A stretch of DNA of 64,000 bases from an uncultured Treponema sp. (GTDB lineage: Bacteria; Spirochaetota; Spirochaetia; Treponematales; Treponemataceae), in assembly GCA_937877535.1 (NCBI GenBank), contig CALFJF010000051.1, forward strand, positions 46,204 through 110,203. The letters are read 5' to 3'. Position 1 is the stretch's first letter. Every line of letters starts with the position of its first letter. The translations under genes were made by a program, and so were the position numbers. Positions 1 through 7,976 of the stretch are shown in pieces. The notes beneath the pieces were generated by a model. It worked only from the letters and a program-made list of their open reading frames with translations, ran no database searches and was not told the DNA's origin.

Positions 1-1812
1 TTTGACGAAAAGAATTTTGAGTGGGTGCATTATTTTACGCAAGCGATTCGCGCTCACAAACTGTACGAAAAAGACGTTGAATACGTTGTCCGCGAGGGCA
101 AAGTCGAAATCGTTGACGAATTTACAGGGCGCATTTTGGAAGGACGACGTTATTCCGACGGACTTCATCAAGCAATCGAAGCAAAAGAACACGTCAAAAT
201 CGCGCAGCGAAACCGCACAATGGCAACCGTAACGTTCCAGAATTTTTTCAGAATGTACGAAAAACTGTCGGGAATGACGGGAACAGCGGCAACGGAAGCC
301 GTTGAGTTTAGCAAAATCTACAAACTCGACTGCGTTGTGATTCCAACGAACAAACCAGTCGCCCGAATCGACGAAAACGATGAAGTCTATTTGAACGAAA
401 CTGACAAATGGAACGCAATCGCAAAGGAAATTGATGAAGCGCACAAAAAAGGTCAGCCCGTTTTGGTCGGCACGGTTTCCGTTGAAAAAAGCGAACATCT
501 TTCAAATCTTTTGACTCGAAGAGGAATCAAGCACGAGGTTTTGAACGCAAAAAATCACGCGCGGGAAGCACTCATAATCGCGGAAGCGGGCGCAAAAGGC
601 GCGGTTACGGTTGCAACAAACATGGCAGGGCGCGGAACGGACATTAAACTCGGCGGAAATCCTGAAATGCGCGCTTGGAAACGATGCGGAACGGATGCTT
701 CGAGCGAAATGTACGAAAGCGCGCTCGCAATCGAAAAGGCAAAATGGGAAAAAGATTACGAAGAAGTCAAATCGCTTGGAGGACTGTACGTCATCGGAAG
801 CGAGCGGCACGAATCCCGCAGAATCGACAACCAACTTCGAGGACGAAGCGGACGGCAAGGCGACCCGGGGCGTTCAAAGTTTTTTATTTCGATGGACGAC
901 GACCTCATGCGCCTTTTTGGTGGCGAGAGAATGAAAAACATCATGCGGAGAATCGGAATGCAGCCAGGCGAGCCGATTGACCACCCGTGGCTCAACAAGG
1001 GAATCGCGAATGCGCAAAAAAAAGTCGAGGAGCGCAACTTTGAAATCCGCAAAAATCTTATCGATTATGACGACGTTTTGAACGAGCAGCGCGAGTTCAT
1101 TTACGAGCAACGCGACGAGATTCTTTCCGATAACGACCTTTCTTCTCGCGTTCTTGATACCGCTACCGAGTATCTGAAAAACTGGTTTAGCGAGTACGAA
1201 CATTCAAAGAAAAACAAAGACGAGCAAAAAGAACTTCTCACAAAAATCCGAGATTCGTTTGGACTCCAACTTTCGCCCGATTATCTTGAACAAAAAAAAG
1301 TCGAGGACATTTTGAGAGGCGACATTGCCGAAAAAGAGCATTTGGTTGGAAAGGAAAATTTCAATATGTTCCTTCGCTACCAGTACATTGGCGCGATTGA
1401 CAGAAAATGGCTCGACCAACTTGAATATTTGGATAGTCTTCGAGAAGCGGTACATTTGAGAAGTTACGGCTCAAAAAATCCGCTCACCGAGTACAAAATC
1501 GACGGTTTTAACCGATTCGACGAACTCATCGAACAAATTAGGCTGGGAATTGCGGGTGTAGCATTCAAAGTTCGCATTCAAGTGCAGCGAGAGCCGAGTG
1601 CGCCGCCTGTCGAAAAGGAAATCAAGGGTGAAGCGAGGCACGCAGAGGCTTCGGGAATGGCAGAGGCTGCAAAAAAGCAGGCTTCGCGTACAATGGCTGG
1701 AGCAAGTACGGGAAAAAGCGTTCAAGTGGTGCGAACGTCGCCAAAAATTGGAAGAAACGACCCGTGTCCGTGCGGAAGCGGAAAAAAATACAAAAACTGC
1801 CACGGACGCTAA
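1..1812 (+). CDS. secA: SecA preprotein translocase ATPase, 5'-truncated by window edge
   Basis: Motor ATPase that drives unfolded preproteins through the SecYEG channel at the inner membrane. The frame is open from base 1, so the start lies outside the window; the last 603 residues are present, against about 900 for the family. Visible parts are the preprotein-binding region ([15 protein letters not shown]), the second nucleotide-binding fold with [24 protein letters not shown] and [10 protein letters not shown], the helical scaffold, and a C-terminal zinc-binding tail [13 protein letters not shown] that in other SecA proteins binds SecB and phospholipid. A perfect hairpin terminator follows at once, and lepB, another secretion gene, converges on it. 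Identity is certain; only the missing 5' part is unknown. Confidence 0.97.
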   Translation, partial: FDEKNFEWVHYFTQAIRAHKLYEKDVEYVVREGKVEIVDEFTGRILEGRRYSDGLHQAIEAKEHVKIAQRNRTMATVTFQNFFRMYEKLSGMTGTAATEAVEFSKIYKLDCVVIPTNKPVARIDENDEVYLNETDKWNAIAKEIDEAHKKGQPVLVGTVSVEKSEHLSNLLTRRGIKHEVLNAKNHAREALIIAEAGAKGAVTVATNMAGRGTDIKLGGNPEMRAWKRCGTDASSEMYESALAIEKAKWEKDYEEVKSLGGLYVIGSERHESRRIDNQLRGRSGRQGDPGRSKFFISMDDDLMRLFGGERMKNIMRRIGMQPGEPIDHPWLNKGIANAQKKVEERNFEIRKNLIDYDDVLNEQREFIYEQRDEILSDNDLSSRVLDTATEYLKNWFSEYEHSKKNKDEQKELLTKIRDSFGLQLSPDYLEQKKVEDILRGDIAEKEHLVGKENFNMFLRYQYIGAIDRKWLDQLEYLDSLREAVHLRSYGSKNPLTEYKIDGFNRFDELIEQIRLGIAGVAFKVRIQVQREPSAPPVEKEIKGEARHAEASGMAEAAKKQASRTMAGASTGKSVQVVRTSPKIGRNDPCPCGSGKKYKNCHGR

Positions 1813-1813
1813 A

Positions 1814-1848
1814 AAAGAAAAAGGGGGCGAATCTGCCCCTTTTTCTTT
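1814..1848. terminator. Bidirectional intrinsic terminator between secA and lepB
   Basis: Arms AAAGAAAAAGGGG (1814-1826) and CCCCTTTTTCTTT (1836-1848) pair perfectly over 13 bp around a 9-base loop. A-runs and T-runs on both sides let it end transcripts from either strand. It sits 1 base after the secA stop and 14 bases after the lepB stop. Confidence 0.9.
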
Positions 1849-1862
1849 GAAAACGAAACATT

Positions 1863-3614
1863 TTATTTTCCCGTGTGTCCAGGAACTCCGCGGCGAGAAA
1901 CTGGCCAAAAACGATAAGCGGTTGTTCCAAGGATTTTTTCTTTTGGAACGGTTTGCGGTTCTATATTGCTCGGATACGTTGCGCTAAACGGGTCGGTTTC
2001 GTCAAGTTCCGCCAAATGCTCTTCGTATGAGTGGCGCATATCAAGGGAATTAAAACGATTATCGCCCATCATAAAATAGCAGCCGTCTTGAATAAACGCA
2101 GGCGAATCGTCGCTGTTGTTTTTTGGAAAAATCGGCATATTTCTTCTGTCGAGGAGAAAAACGTAACTTAAAAGCATTTGCGCGTCGGAAAGCAATTTTT
2201 GCTTTTTTGGGTCGGACGCTTGCGAAGTCGCAGAGCGTTTTTCCAAAAGCAACTCGCAATTTCGCACAACAATCCTCCCAACGGTGAGTTTTATCATAAG
2301 ATTCAAGCGGAAATTCGCTTCGCTGTACAAGTCGCCGTTAAAATCGCGTTCGCGCCAATCCGTCATAAACGCTCTAAAAACGCTTTCGCCGTTCGCAGAA
2401 GAAAGCAAATTGCGCGTCAAAGATTCGTTTTGAGAAAAAAGCGTGTAAACGTACCGCTCCCTCGGAGAAAACGAGATTCCCTCCGTGTTTTCTGGAACTG
2501 CAAGAAGGGCGCGAAGTCGAGAAAACTCCGACGAAATCCCTTCGCACTCAAGGCGGGCGGAAGAAATGTCGAGCAAACGGCGTTTTTCTTCACATTCAAG
2601 CATTGACGCAATTTGCTCTTCGCTCACATTAAATTCAAGAATCCCTTTTTTTACAGAAGATTTTACTTCATTCAAATCCCAGCACGCCCAAGAAGAGTCA
2701 GCACTCACCTCCGCCCAATCCGAGTTTTGAGTGCGCGAATAGAGAATGCCGTCTTGCATCATCAGTTGCTCGCCCGGAAGACCAACGACCCGTTTTACAA
2801 GCGGGTCTGCCTTTGCGCGTCCGTACTCGTCAACGTTTATGTTTTTCATTGTGAGCGTACACATATAAATCAACTGGCTTACAAACGTTCGCACCTCGCT
2901 TTTTCTGTCGTCAGAATAATGCGGGTTTCTAAAAACAACGATGTCGCCACGCTTGTACGATTTTACGTGCGGAAAACCGATTTTTGAAAGCGGGAATTTT
3001 GGTCCGTTAAAAATCTTAAAAACGGCAACTCTGTCTTTTACCAAAAACTCTGGAACCATTGACTCCGAGGGAATTTCGTAGAGTTGCACAATAAAAACGT
3101 TCAAAAGAAGCACCATAAAAACCGCTTGCACAAGAGCGTCAATCCAACTAAGCGTTTCAAAAACAACAAAAAAAAGTCCTTTTTTCTTTTTTGAAAAGGC
3201 GGCTTTTCTGTCGATTTCCGCTTGTTTCCATTCGACGCTCACGCGAGAAAGATGCTTTACGTTCAAAAAATGAAGAATCACAATGCAAAGAATCGAAGAC
3301 AAAACCCACAAAAGCACTTGAAATAAATCGAGTGCGCCGCTGGTTCCTTTATCCCCTGCCCGTTTGAGTACAAAAGAAATCAAAAGAACATACGGCTCAT
3401 ATTGCAAGAGTTCCCTAAAAACCGCAATAAAAGCGAGATTTTTTTCAAGGAACAGTTTTTTTAGAGAAAAAAACGAAAGCAAAATGGAAAACAAAAGCGA
3501 AAGCGGCAACGCAAAAATCGCAACTCCGTCAAAAAAAGAAAAACAAGAAACGGAAAAAACGACCGACAAAGCGCAAAGCATTGCGGAAAGACGAAACAAA
3601 ACGGTTGTGTTCAT
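1863..3614 (-). CDS. lepB: Signal peptidase I with a large internal insertion
   Basis: Membrane serine protease (S26) that removes signal peptides. Hydrophobic segments lie at about residues 5-50, 60-85, 95-118 and 160-178. The catalytic serine box is SESMVP (Ser185), the second box RGDIVVFRNP is at 222-231, the lysine box KRVVGLPGE is at 274-282 (Lys274), and the GDN box MGDNRFNSLDMR is at 516-527. At 583 residues it is about twice the usual length: roughly 210 residues separate the lysine box from the GDN box, where most family members have far fewer. A long hydrophobic N-terminus precedes the serine box. The start ATG has no Shine-Dalgarno sequence, and a TATACT hexamer lies 7 bases upstream. 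The protein is well recognised; the role of the insertion is unknown. Confidence 0.93.
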   Translation of the reverse strand: MNTTVLFRLSAMLCALSVVFSVSCFSFFDGVAIFALPLSLLFSILLSFFSLKKLFLEKNLAFIAVFRELLQYEPYVLLISFVLKRAGDKGTSGALDLFQVLLWVLSSILCIVILHFLNVKHLSRVSVEWKQAEIDRKAAFSKKKKGLFFVVFETLSWIDALVQAVFMVLLLNVFIVQLYEIPSESMVPEFLVKDRVAVFKIFNGPKFPLSKIGFPHVKSYKRGDIVVFRNPHYSDDRKSEVRTFVSQLIYMCTLTMKNINVDEYGRAKADPLVKRVVGLPGEQLMMQDGILYSRTQNSDWAEVSADSSWACWDLNEVKSSVKKGILEFNVSEEQIASMLECEEKRRLLDISSARLECEGISSEFSRLRALLAVPENTEGISFSPRERYVYTLFSQNESLTRNLLSSANGESVFRAFMTDWRERDFNGDLYSEANFRLNLMIKLTVGRIVVRNCELLLEKRSATSQASDPKKQKLLSDAQMLLSYVFLLDRRNMPIFPKNNSDDSPAFIQDGCYFMMGDNRFNSLDMRHSYEEHLAELDETDPFSATYPSNIEPQTVPKEKILGTTAYRFWPVSRRGVPGHTGK

Positions 3615-3621
3615 GCAAAAA

Positions 3622-3627
3622 AGTATA
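3622..3627 (-). promoter_or_regulatory. Probable lepB -10 element (near-leaderless)
   Basis: Read on the minus strand this is TATACT. It ends 7 bases before the lepB ATG, so transcription would begin close to the start codon itself. No convincing -35 is seen and no ribosome-binding site fits in the gap. Confidence 0.5.
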
Positions 3628-3730
3628 GCGATTTTTTTTGATTTTGGGGAGTCGTTCGCGCCGTCAAAAATCCGTAAAACGAGTTTTGAATCGGTCGATT
3701 TATTTTTGGCTCTTCCAAGACCGTTTTTCG

Positions 3731-3739
3731 TGGTATACT
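3731..3739 (+). promoter_or_regulatory. Extended -10 promoter of fumarase (near-leaderless)
   Basis: TGGTATACT is an extended -10 (TGn plus TATACT). The hexamer ends at 3739 and the ATG begins at 3746, leaving 6 bases. That suggests a transcript starting at or beside the start codon. No good -35 lies 17 bases upstream. Confidence 0.55.
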
Positions 3740-3745
3740 TTTGTT

Positions 3746-5350
3746 ATGAAAAAAGACGCTTTTGAACATTTTGATTTTTTTCCAATTTCCCAAAATGAAG
3801 CCGTTTTAGAGGAAGCCACAAAAGCCGCGTTTTCAAGATTATCGTTTCAATTTTCAAAAGAGCATCTTGAATCATTGATTTCAGTGTGCCTTTCCCCCGA
3901 TTCAAGTGACAACGACCGATACGTGTGCGCCTGTATGCTTGAAAATGCGCGTGTTTCTGCAAAAGGAACATTTCCAATTTGCCAAGACACGGGAATTGCG
4001 ACTGCGTTCGGCTGGGCAAAAAAAGGATTTTTAATAAACGGAAACGAAAGCGAGCAAATCCTTTTGGGCGCAAAAAAAATCTACGACGAAAAAAAACTTC
4101 GATTTTCAACGTTTCTTCCAACGTCTTTTTTTGACGAACAAGCGTCAAAAGACAATATGCCCCCGCAAATTTCCATTTTTGCCGATTCCGCTTCTCTTGC
4201 CCCGCTTCCTGATTTTGCAAAAAATGCTCCAGCGGATTCGCTCGCGCTTTTATTTGTGGCAAAAGGCGGCGGCTCTTCCAACAAAACGACTTTTATCCAA
4301 GGAACAAAAGCGGATTTGTCTTTGGAGCGATTTTCGCGCATCATGGAAGAGCAAATCAAAAAACTCGGAACGAGCGCGTGTCCGCCGTACAATATTGCGG
4401 TGGTGGCAGGCGGGCTTAGCCCTGAGCAAAATCTCCTCACGCTCAAACTTGCAACGGCTGGAGCGTATTCAAACATGACTTTTGAGCCAAACGATTCAGG
4501 TTTTCGCGACAAAAATATGGAAAATCTCGCGCTTGCCATTGCAAAAAACACAGGATTCGGCTCTCAATTTGGCGGAAGCGCGTTTGCTCTTAACGCTACG
4601 GTGGTGCGCCTTCCACGACACAGCGCAAGTTGCCCGATTTCGTTTGGAGTTTCTTGCTCCGCGCACAGAAATCTTATGACTATTGTTACCAAAGACGGAT
4701 TTTTTCTTGAAAAAACGGTAGAAAATCCAGAAAAATTGCCGCATTTTTCACAAGCGGTTTTGTTTTCAAAAAAAGAAACTGGTCAAACCGAAACAAAAAT
4801 CAACACGGAAAGCGGAATCAAAAGCGTTTTGGAAAATCTAAAAGCGTTAAAAGTGGGAAGTCGAATTTTGCTTTCTGGAAAAATACTCGTGGCGCGAGAT
4901 GCCGCTCACGCAAAATGGAAAGCACTGCTTGAAAGCGGAAAAGAACTCCCCGACTATACAAAAAAATATCCGATTTGCTACGCAGGTCCTGCGAGAACGC
5001 CCAAAGGCGCAGTAATCGGCAGTTTTGGACCAACGACCGCAGGCAGAATGGACTCTTACGCAGACGATTTTATGTCCCGTGGCGCGTCGCTCGTAACGCT
5101 TGCCAAAGGAAACAGAAGCAAAACATTTACAAATGCGTGCAAAAAATACGAAGCCGTCTATCTTGGAACGCCTGGCGGAATTGCCGCGCTCATCGCTTCG
5201 GAGTACATAATCTCTGAGCGCGTCGTTGATTATGAAGAACTGGGAATGGAAGCGGTGAGAATCGTTGAAGTGAAAGATTTGCCCTGTTTTATTTTGACGA
5301 GCGCAGATGGAGAGGATTTTTACGGAGAAAATATAAATGGAAGAAAATGA
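3746..5350 (+). CDS. fumA: Class I fumarate hydratase (fused alpha and beta parts)
   Basis: Oxygen-sensitive [4Fe-4S] enzyme interconverting fumarate and malate. The 534-residue chain joins the alpha part (PICQDTGIATAFGW near 77, AGGLSPEQNL, FGGSAFALNATVVRLPRH, then a cysteine pair near 283-292) to the beta part (KVGSRILLSGKILVARDAAH, IGSFGPTTAGRMDSY, GTPGGIAAL). Cysteines near 79, 190 and 290 are candidate cluster ligands. The ATG at 3746 is chosen because the longer frame upstream would include the promoter. The 3' end overlaps the downstream HPt gene by 14 bases. In a fermenter it probably serves the reductive branch toward succinate; that is inference. Aconitase-type or tartrate dehydratase activity is a less likely alternative. 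Confidence 0.93.
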   Translation: MKKDAFEHFDFFPISQNEAVLEEATKAAFSRLSFQFSKEHLESLISVCLSPDSSDNDRYVCACMLENARVSAKGTFPICQDTGIATAFGWAKKGFLINGNESEQILLGAKKIYDEKKLRFSTFLPTSFFDEQASKDNMPPQISIFADSASLAPLPDFAKNAPADSLALLFVAKGGGSSNKTTFIQGTKADLSLERFSRIMEEQIKKLGTSACPPYNIAVVAGGLSPEQNLLTLKLATAGAYSNMTFEPNDSGFRDKNMENLALAIAKNTGFGSQFGGSAFALNATVVRLPRHSASCPISFGVSCSAHRNLMTIVTKDGFFLEKTVENPEKLPHFSQAVLFSKKETGQTETKINTESGIKSVLENLKALKVGSRILLSGKILVARDAAHAKWKALLESGKELPDYTKKYPICYAGPARTPKGAVIGSFGPTTAGRMDSYADDFMSRGASLVTLAKGNRSKTFTNACKKYEAVYLGTPGGIAALIASEYIISERVVDYEELGMEAVRIVEVKDLPCFILTSADGEDFYGENINGRK

Positions 5351-5696
5351 TGTTATTTTTGATATTGATTTTGCGCTTGAAATGCTTGACGGTGACAAAG
5401 AACTCCTTTTTGTGCTTCTTGAATCGTTCCTTTCCGATACGTCGTTTTCTGTGCAAACGCTCCAACAATTCATTCGAGAAGGAAAAAAATCTGAAGCCGC
5501 CGCTTACGTTCACGCGGTAAAAGGAGCCGGAAGACAACTTGGCGCAAAACGACTTTCGGAAGTCGCGCAAAAATTAGAGGACGTTCTTCGAGGAAAAGAC
5601 ACGGGAAATATTTTTGACCTTTCTCAAAAAATGAACGAAGAATACAAAATCGCGCTTGAAGAAACAAAAAAAATTCTATCTGACAAAAAAGTCTAA
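5337..5696 (+). CDS. HPt-domain phosphotransfer protein
   Basis: Small histidine phosphotransfer protein of 119 residues, consisting of a single four-helix Hpt domain. The HxxKGA motif is HAVKGAG with the phospho-accepting His59. Such proteins shuttle phosphate between hybrid kinases and response regulators in multistep phosphorelays. No kinase or regulator lies beside it. Its start overlaps the end of the fumarase gene by 14 bases, so the two are probably co-transcribed and translationally coupled, an odd pairing of metabolism with signalling. A strong terminator follows. The partners cannot be read from this window. Confidence 0.88.
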   Translation: MEENDVIFDIDFALEMLDGDKELLFVLLESFLSDTSFSVQTLQQFIREGKKSEAAAYVHAVKGAGRQLGAKRLSEVAQKLEDVLRGKDTGNIFDLSQKMNEEYKIALEETKKILSDKKV

Positions 5697-5707
5697 AAAA
5701 AATAAAA

Positions 5708-5732
5708 AAACGCCCCCATCCCTGGGGCGTTT
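5708..5732. terminator. Intrinsic terminator after HPt gene, shared with the converging small gene
   Basis: AAACGCCCC (5708-5716) pairs with GGGGCGTTT (5724-5732) around a 7-base loop. An A-run on the left gives a T-run for minus-strand transcripts; the plus-strand T-run is short. It serves the HPt gene and the gene ending at 5766. Confidence 0.85.
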
Positions 5733-5765
5733 CCTCCCTAAAAATATCGCGAAAACCAAATTGGC

Positions 5766-5978
5766 TTACGCGGTAACCGCCGTGGCTTCCTGAACTTTTG
5801 TAATGTAGCCAGTTCTAACGCAAGAGTCGAACAAAGGCTTGCTCAGGTAATCTGTCGTGACATCTTCGTAACCATCCATGTCGCGGACAATCCTAACGAC
5901 ATACCCGTCGTCAAGTTCCCGCACGATTGTCATGTAGTCCACGCTCTTTCCGATGCTTTTCAATGTGTACGTTGCCAT
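5766..5978 (-). CDS. Small uncharacterised protein (70 aa)
   Basis: I do not recognise this family. The ATG at 5978 is preferred over a longer frame because CGGAGA sits 8-9 bases upstream. The 70-residue product has no signal peptide or membrane segment. It begins MATYTLKSIGKS, continues with a basic and acidic middle (VRIVRDMDGYEDVTTDYL) and carries one cysteine near residue 55. Its codons are tidier and richer in C-ending choices than those of its neighbours, as in well-expressed genes here such as pgk. It stands alone between a strong terminator and the divergent tatD gene, so it has its own promoter. Probably a soluble, conserved Treponema protein; function unknown. Confidence 0.75.
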   Translation of the reverse strand: MATYTLKSIGKSVDYMTIVRELDDGYVVRIVRDMDGYEDVTTDYLSKPLFDSCVRTGYITKVQEATAVTA

Positions 5979-6055
5979 TGTAAAATCTCCGTAAAAATCG
6001 AAAAATGGATACAATTCTATTCTCGGAAAAATTCGCACTTTATTGAGGATTTTCT

Positions 6056-6826
6056 ATGTTATTTGACGCACACGCGCACCTGTGCCATTGCCCGCCACTC
6101 GATTTTGAGTTTTGGAGCGGAATCGCAACTTTTTGTACAAAAGACGAATGGATTTCGTTTCATCAATTTCATCAAAAGAGCGAGAAAATGTTGAAATCCT
6201 TTGGAGTTCATCCTCAGTTTTTTTTGAAATACGGGCAAAAAGACGCGGAGGCGACTCTTGATTTTTTGCGTTTTCTCCTTGAAAAAGACGACATTTTTGC
6301 AATCGGCGAAATCGGATTTGATTTTTTTACAAAAGAGTTCAAATCAACGCGAACGACTCAAGAAGATTTTTGGAAAAGACAACTTTCGCTCGCGCTTCAA
6401 TTTGAAAAACCCGTGATTCTCCACGTTCGGAAAGCGATGGAAATGATTTTTTTGAACGCTTCCACGCTCAAAAAACTTCCTGCCGTTGTTTTTCATTCGT
6501 TTTCTGGTTCAAAAAATGACGCAAAATCGATTTTGAAGCACGGCGTAAACGCTTTTTTTTCATTCGGAAAGCACCAAATTTTAAACAAAAAAAAGGCTTC
6601 CGTCGATTTTCTAAAACATTGGAATGATTTTCCAAACAGGATTCTTTTTGAAACCGACGCGCCGTACCAGACTTTGAAAGGCGAAACAAAAACCGACCCC
6701 AAAGAAATCAAAAAAGTTTACGAGGAAGCGTCAATCATTGCGGGCAAAGATTTGGAAGAAAACGCTTTTGAATCTGCAAAAAAACTCCTTTTGGATTGCG
6801 GAAAAAACGATTTGGAGATGTTATAA
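6056..6826 (+). CDS. TatD-family metal-dependent hydrolase / DNase
   Basis: TIM-barrel metallohydrolase, the family of 3'-5' DNases and D-aminoacyl-tRNA quality-control enzymes. Metal ligands are visible in order: DAHAHL near residue 4, AIGEIGFDFF (Glu near 84), ILHVRKAM, VFHSFSGS and ETDAPYQ. The length of 256 residues is typical. GAGG-type ribosome binding (TTGAGGA) precedes the ATG at 6056. A TACAAT -10-like box lies at 6010-6015. A nested palindromic repeat fills the gap to the converging miaA. Substrate is not predictable from sequence. Confidence 0.88.
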   Translation: MLFDAHAHLCHCPPLDFEFWSGIATFCTKDEWISFHQFHQKSEKMLKSFGVHPQFFLKYGQKDAEATLDFLRFLLEKDDIFAIGEIGFDFFTKEFKSTRTTQEDFWKRQLSLALQFEKPVILHVRKAMEMIFLNASTLKKLPAVVFHSFSGSKNDAKSILKHGVNAFFSFGKHQILNKKKASVDFLKHWNDFPNRILFETDAPYQTLKGETKTDPKEIKKVYEEASIIAGKDLEENAFESAKKLLLDCGKNDLEML

Positions 6827-6829
6827 AAT

Positions 6830-6944
6830 GTATGCTGACCTGTAAGCAATATGCGGTGGTTGAGCTTGTCGAAACCACCATATTCTTACGCTACGGTGGT
6901 TTCGATACGACCTTCGGTCTACTCAACCACCGCTCCCAGCATAC
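6830..6944. repeat. Nested palindromic intergenic repeat (BIME-like)
   Basis: Two copies of a dispersed palindrome face each other. GCGGTGGTTGAG (6853-6864) pairs with CTCAACCACCGC (6922-6933), the inner CGAAACCACC (6870-6879) pairs with GGTGGTTTCG (6895-6904), and an outer GTATGCTG (6830-6837) pairs with CAGCATAC (6937-6944). The whole would fold into one long branched hairpin. It lies between converging tatD and miaA, begins 3 bases after the tatD stop, and could also act as a terminator. Related copies occur at 8622, 8663, 48474 and 52253. Confidence 0.9.
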
Positions 6945-6976
6945 TTTCTGTAACACCACCAACGATTTTTTTTGAC

Positions 6977-7933
6977 TTATTCTAAATTTTTGATGATTTT
7001 TTCGGCTTCTTTTACGCGCTCTTCAACGCTTTCTGTTTGAGAAAGCCAGTGGATTTTTACGCCTTTTTTTTCCATTCCGCGAAACCAGGTTTCTTGACGT
7101 TTTGCAAACTGACCGATTGCCGTTGAAAGCGTTTCAAAAAACTTGTCTTTTGAAGAGATTTTTCCTTCAAGAAAAAGCGAAACGAATCGATATTCAAGCC
7201 CCAACGATTCAAGACGCTCCCAACTCGCGCCGTTTTTGTGCAACTGTTCGACTTCTTCGATAAGTCCGCAAGAAAGCCTTTCTGAAAGCCGCCTTTTTAT
7301 TCGCTCGCGGACAACGGGACGCGAAAGCGTTGTTCCCAAAACAAGCGGAACGATTTTTTCGCGCTTTGACAATTCTTCCTTTAGACGCGCGAATTCGGCA
7401 GTTTTTTGAAATCGATTTAGGAGAATCGCCTTCAAAATCCGTTCGCTGCTTCCAAATTCACTCGTATTATGAAGATGTTTTTTTTCTTGTATCAAAATCG
7501 CTTTCAATTCGTCGTAATTTTTTTGAGAAAGTTCTTCTCGCCACGATTTTACGTCCTCCGTTTCCAAAAGCGGAGTCAAATCGTACCGTCGAAGAATCGA
7601 GTCAAGATACATTCCCGTTCCGCCCACAACAATCGGAAGTCTTTTTCGAGAACGAATGTCGGAAAACGCCTTAAAAAAAAGTTCTTGAAAATCGAGCAAA
7701 CTAAACTCGTGCAAAAGGTCGCAAACGTCAATTCCATGATAAGGCACGCGCGTTCCGTCAGAAAGTGTATACTCGTCAAGGTCTTTTCCAGAGCCAATGT
7801 CAAGCCCGCGATACACTTGCCGAGAATCCGCGCTGATTATTTCGCCACCAAAAAGGAACGCAAGCCGCACGCCCACTGCCGTTTTTCCCACCGCCGTTGG
7901 TCCTAAAAGAAAAACCGAGTTTATTTTTTCCAT
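6977..7933 (-). CDS. miaA: tRNA dimethylallyltransferase
   Basis: Transfers the dimethylallyl group from DMAPP to N6 of A37 in tRNAs that read UNN codons. The N-terminal P-loop is LLGPTAVGKTAVG, followed by SADSRQVYRGLDIGSGK and PYHGIDVCD, then VVGGTGMYLDS and, near the C-terminus, GQFAKRQETWFRG. The start at 7933 gives 318 residues beginning MEKINSVFLLGPTAVGKT, the normal length; the longer frame runs into the divergent gene. A TATAAT lies 8 bases upstream, and only GAGGTG, partly within the likely initiation zone, resembles a binding site. Confidence 0.95.
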   Translation of the reverse strand: MEKINSVFLLGPTAVGKTAVGVRLAFLFGGEIISADSRQVYRGLDIGSGKDLDEYTLSDGTRVPYHGIDVCDLLHEFSLLDFQELFFKAFSDIRSRKRLPIVVGGTGMYLDSILRRYDLTPLLETEDVKSWREELSQKNYDELKAILIQEKKHLHNTSEFGSSERILKAILLNRFQKTAEFARLKEELSKREKIVPLVLGTTLSRPVVRERIKRRLSERLSCGLIEEVEQLHKNGASWERLESLGLEYRFVSLFLEGKISSKDKFFETLSTAIGQFAKRQETWFRGMEKKGVKIHWLSQTESVEERVKEAEKIIKNLE

Positions 7934-7941
7934 CACCTCGA

Positions 7942-7970
7942 TTATACATGATTTTTCTTTTTGGTATAAT
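7942..7970. promoter_or_regulatory. Back-to-back -10 elements of miaA and the restriction-modification gene
   Basis: Only 43 bases separate the two divergent starts. On the minus strand TATAAT (complement of 7942-7947) ends 8 bases before the miaA ATG. On the plus strand TGGTATAAT (7962-7970) is an extended -10 ending 6 bases before the ATG at 7977. Neither gene has room for a normal leader. The -35 zone of each promoter overlaps the -10 of the other, so they should compete. Confidence 0.6.
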
Positions 7971-7976
7971 TCCCTT

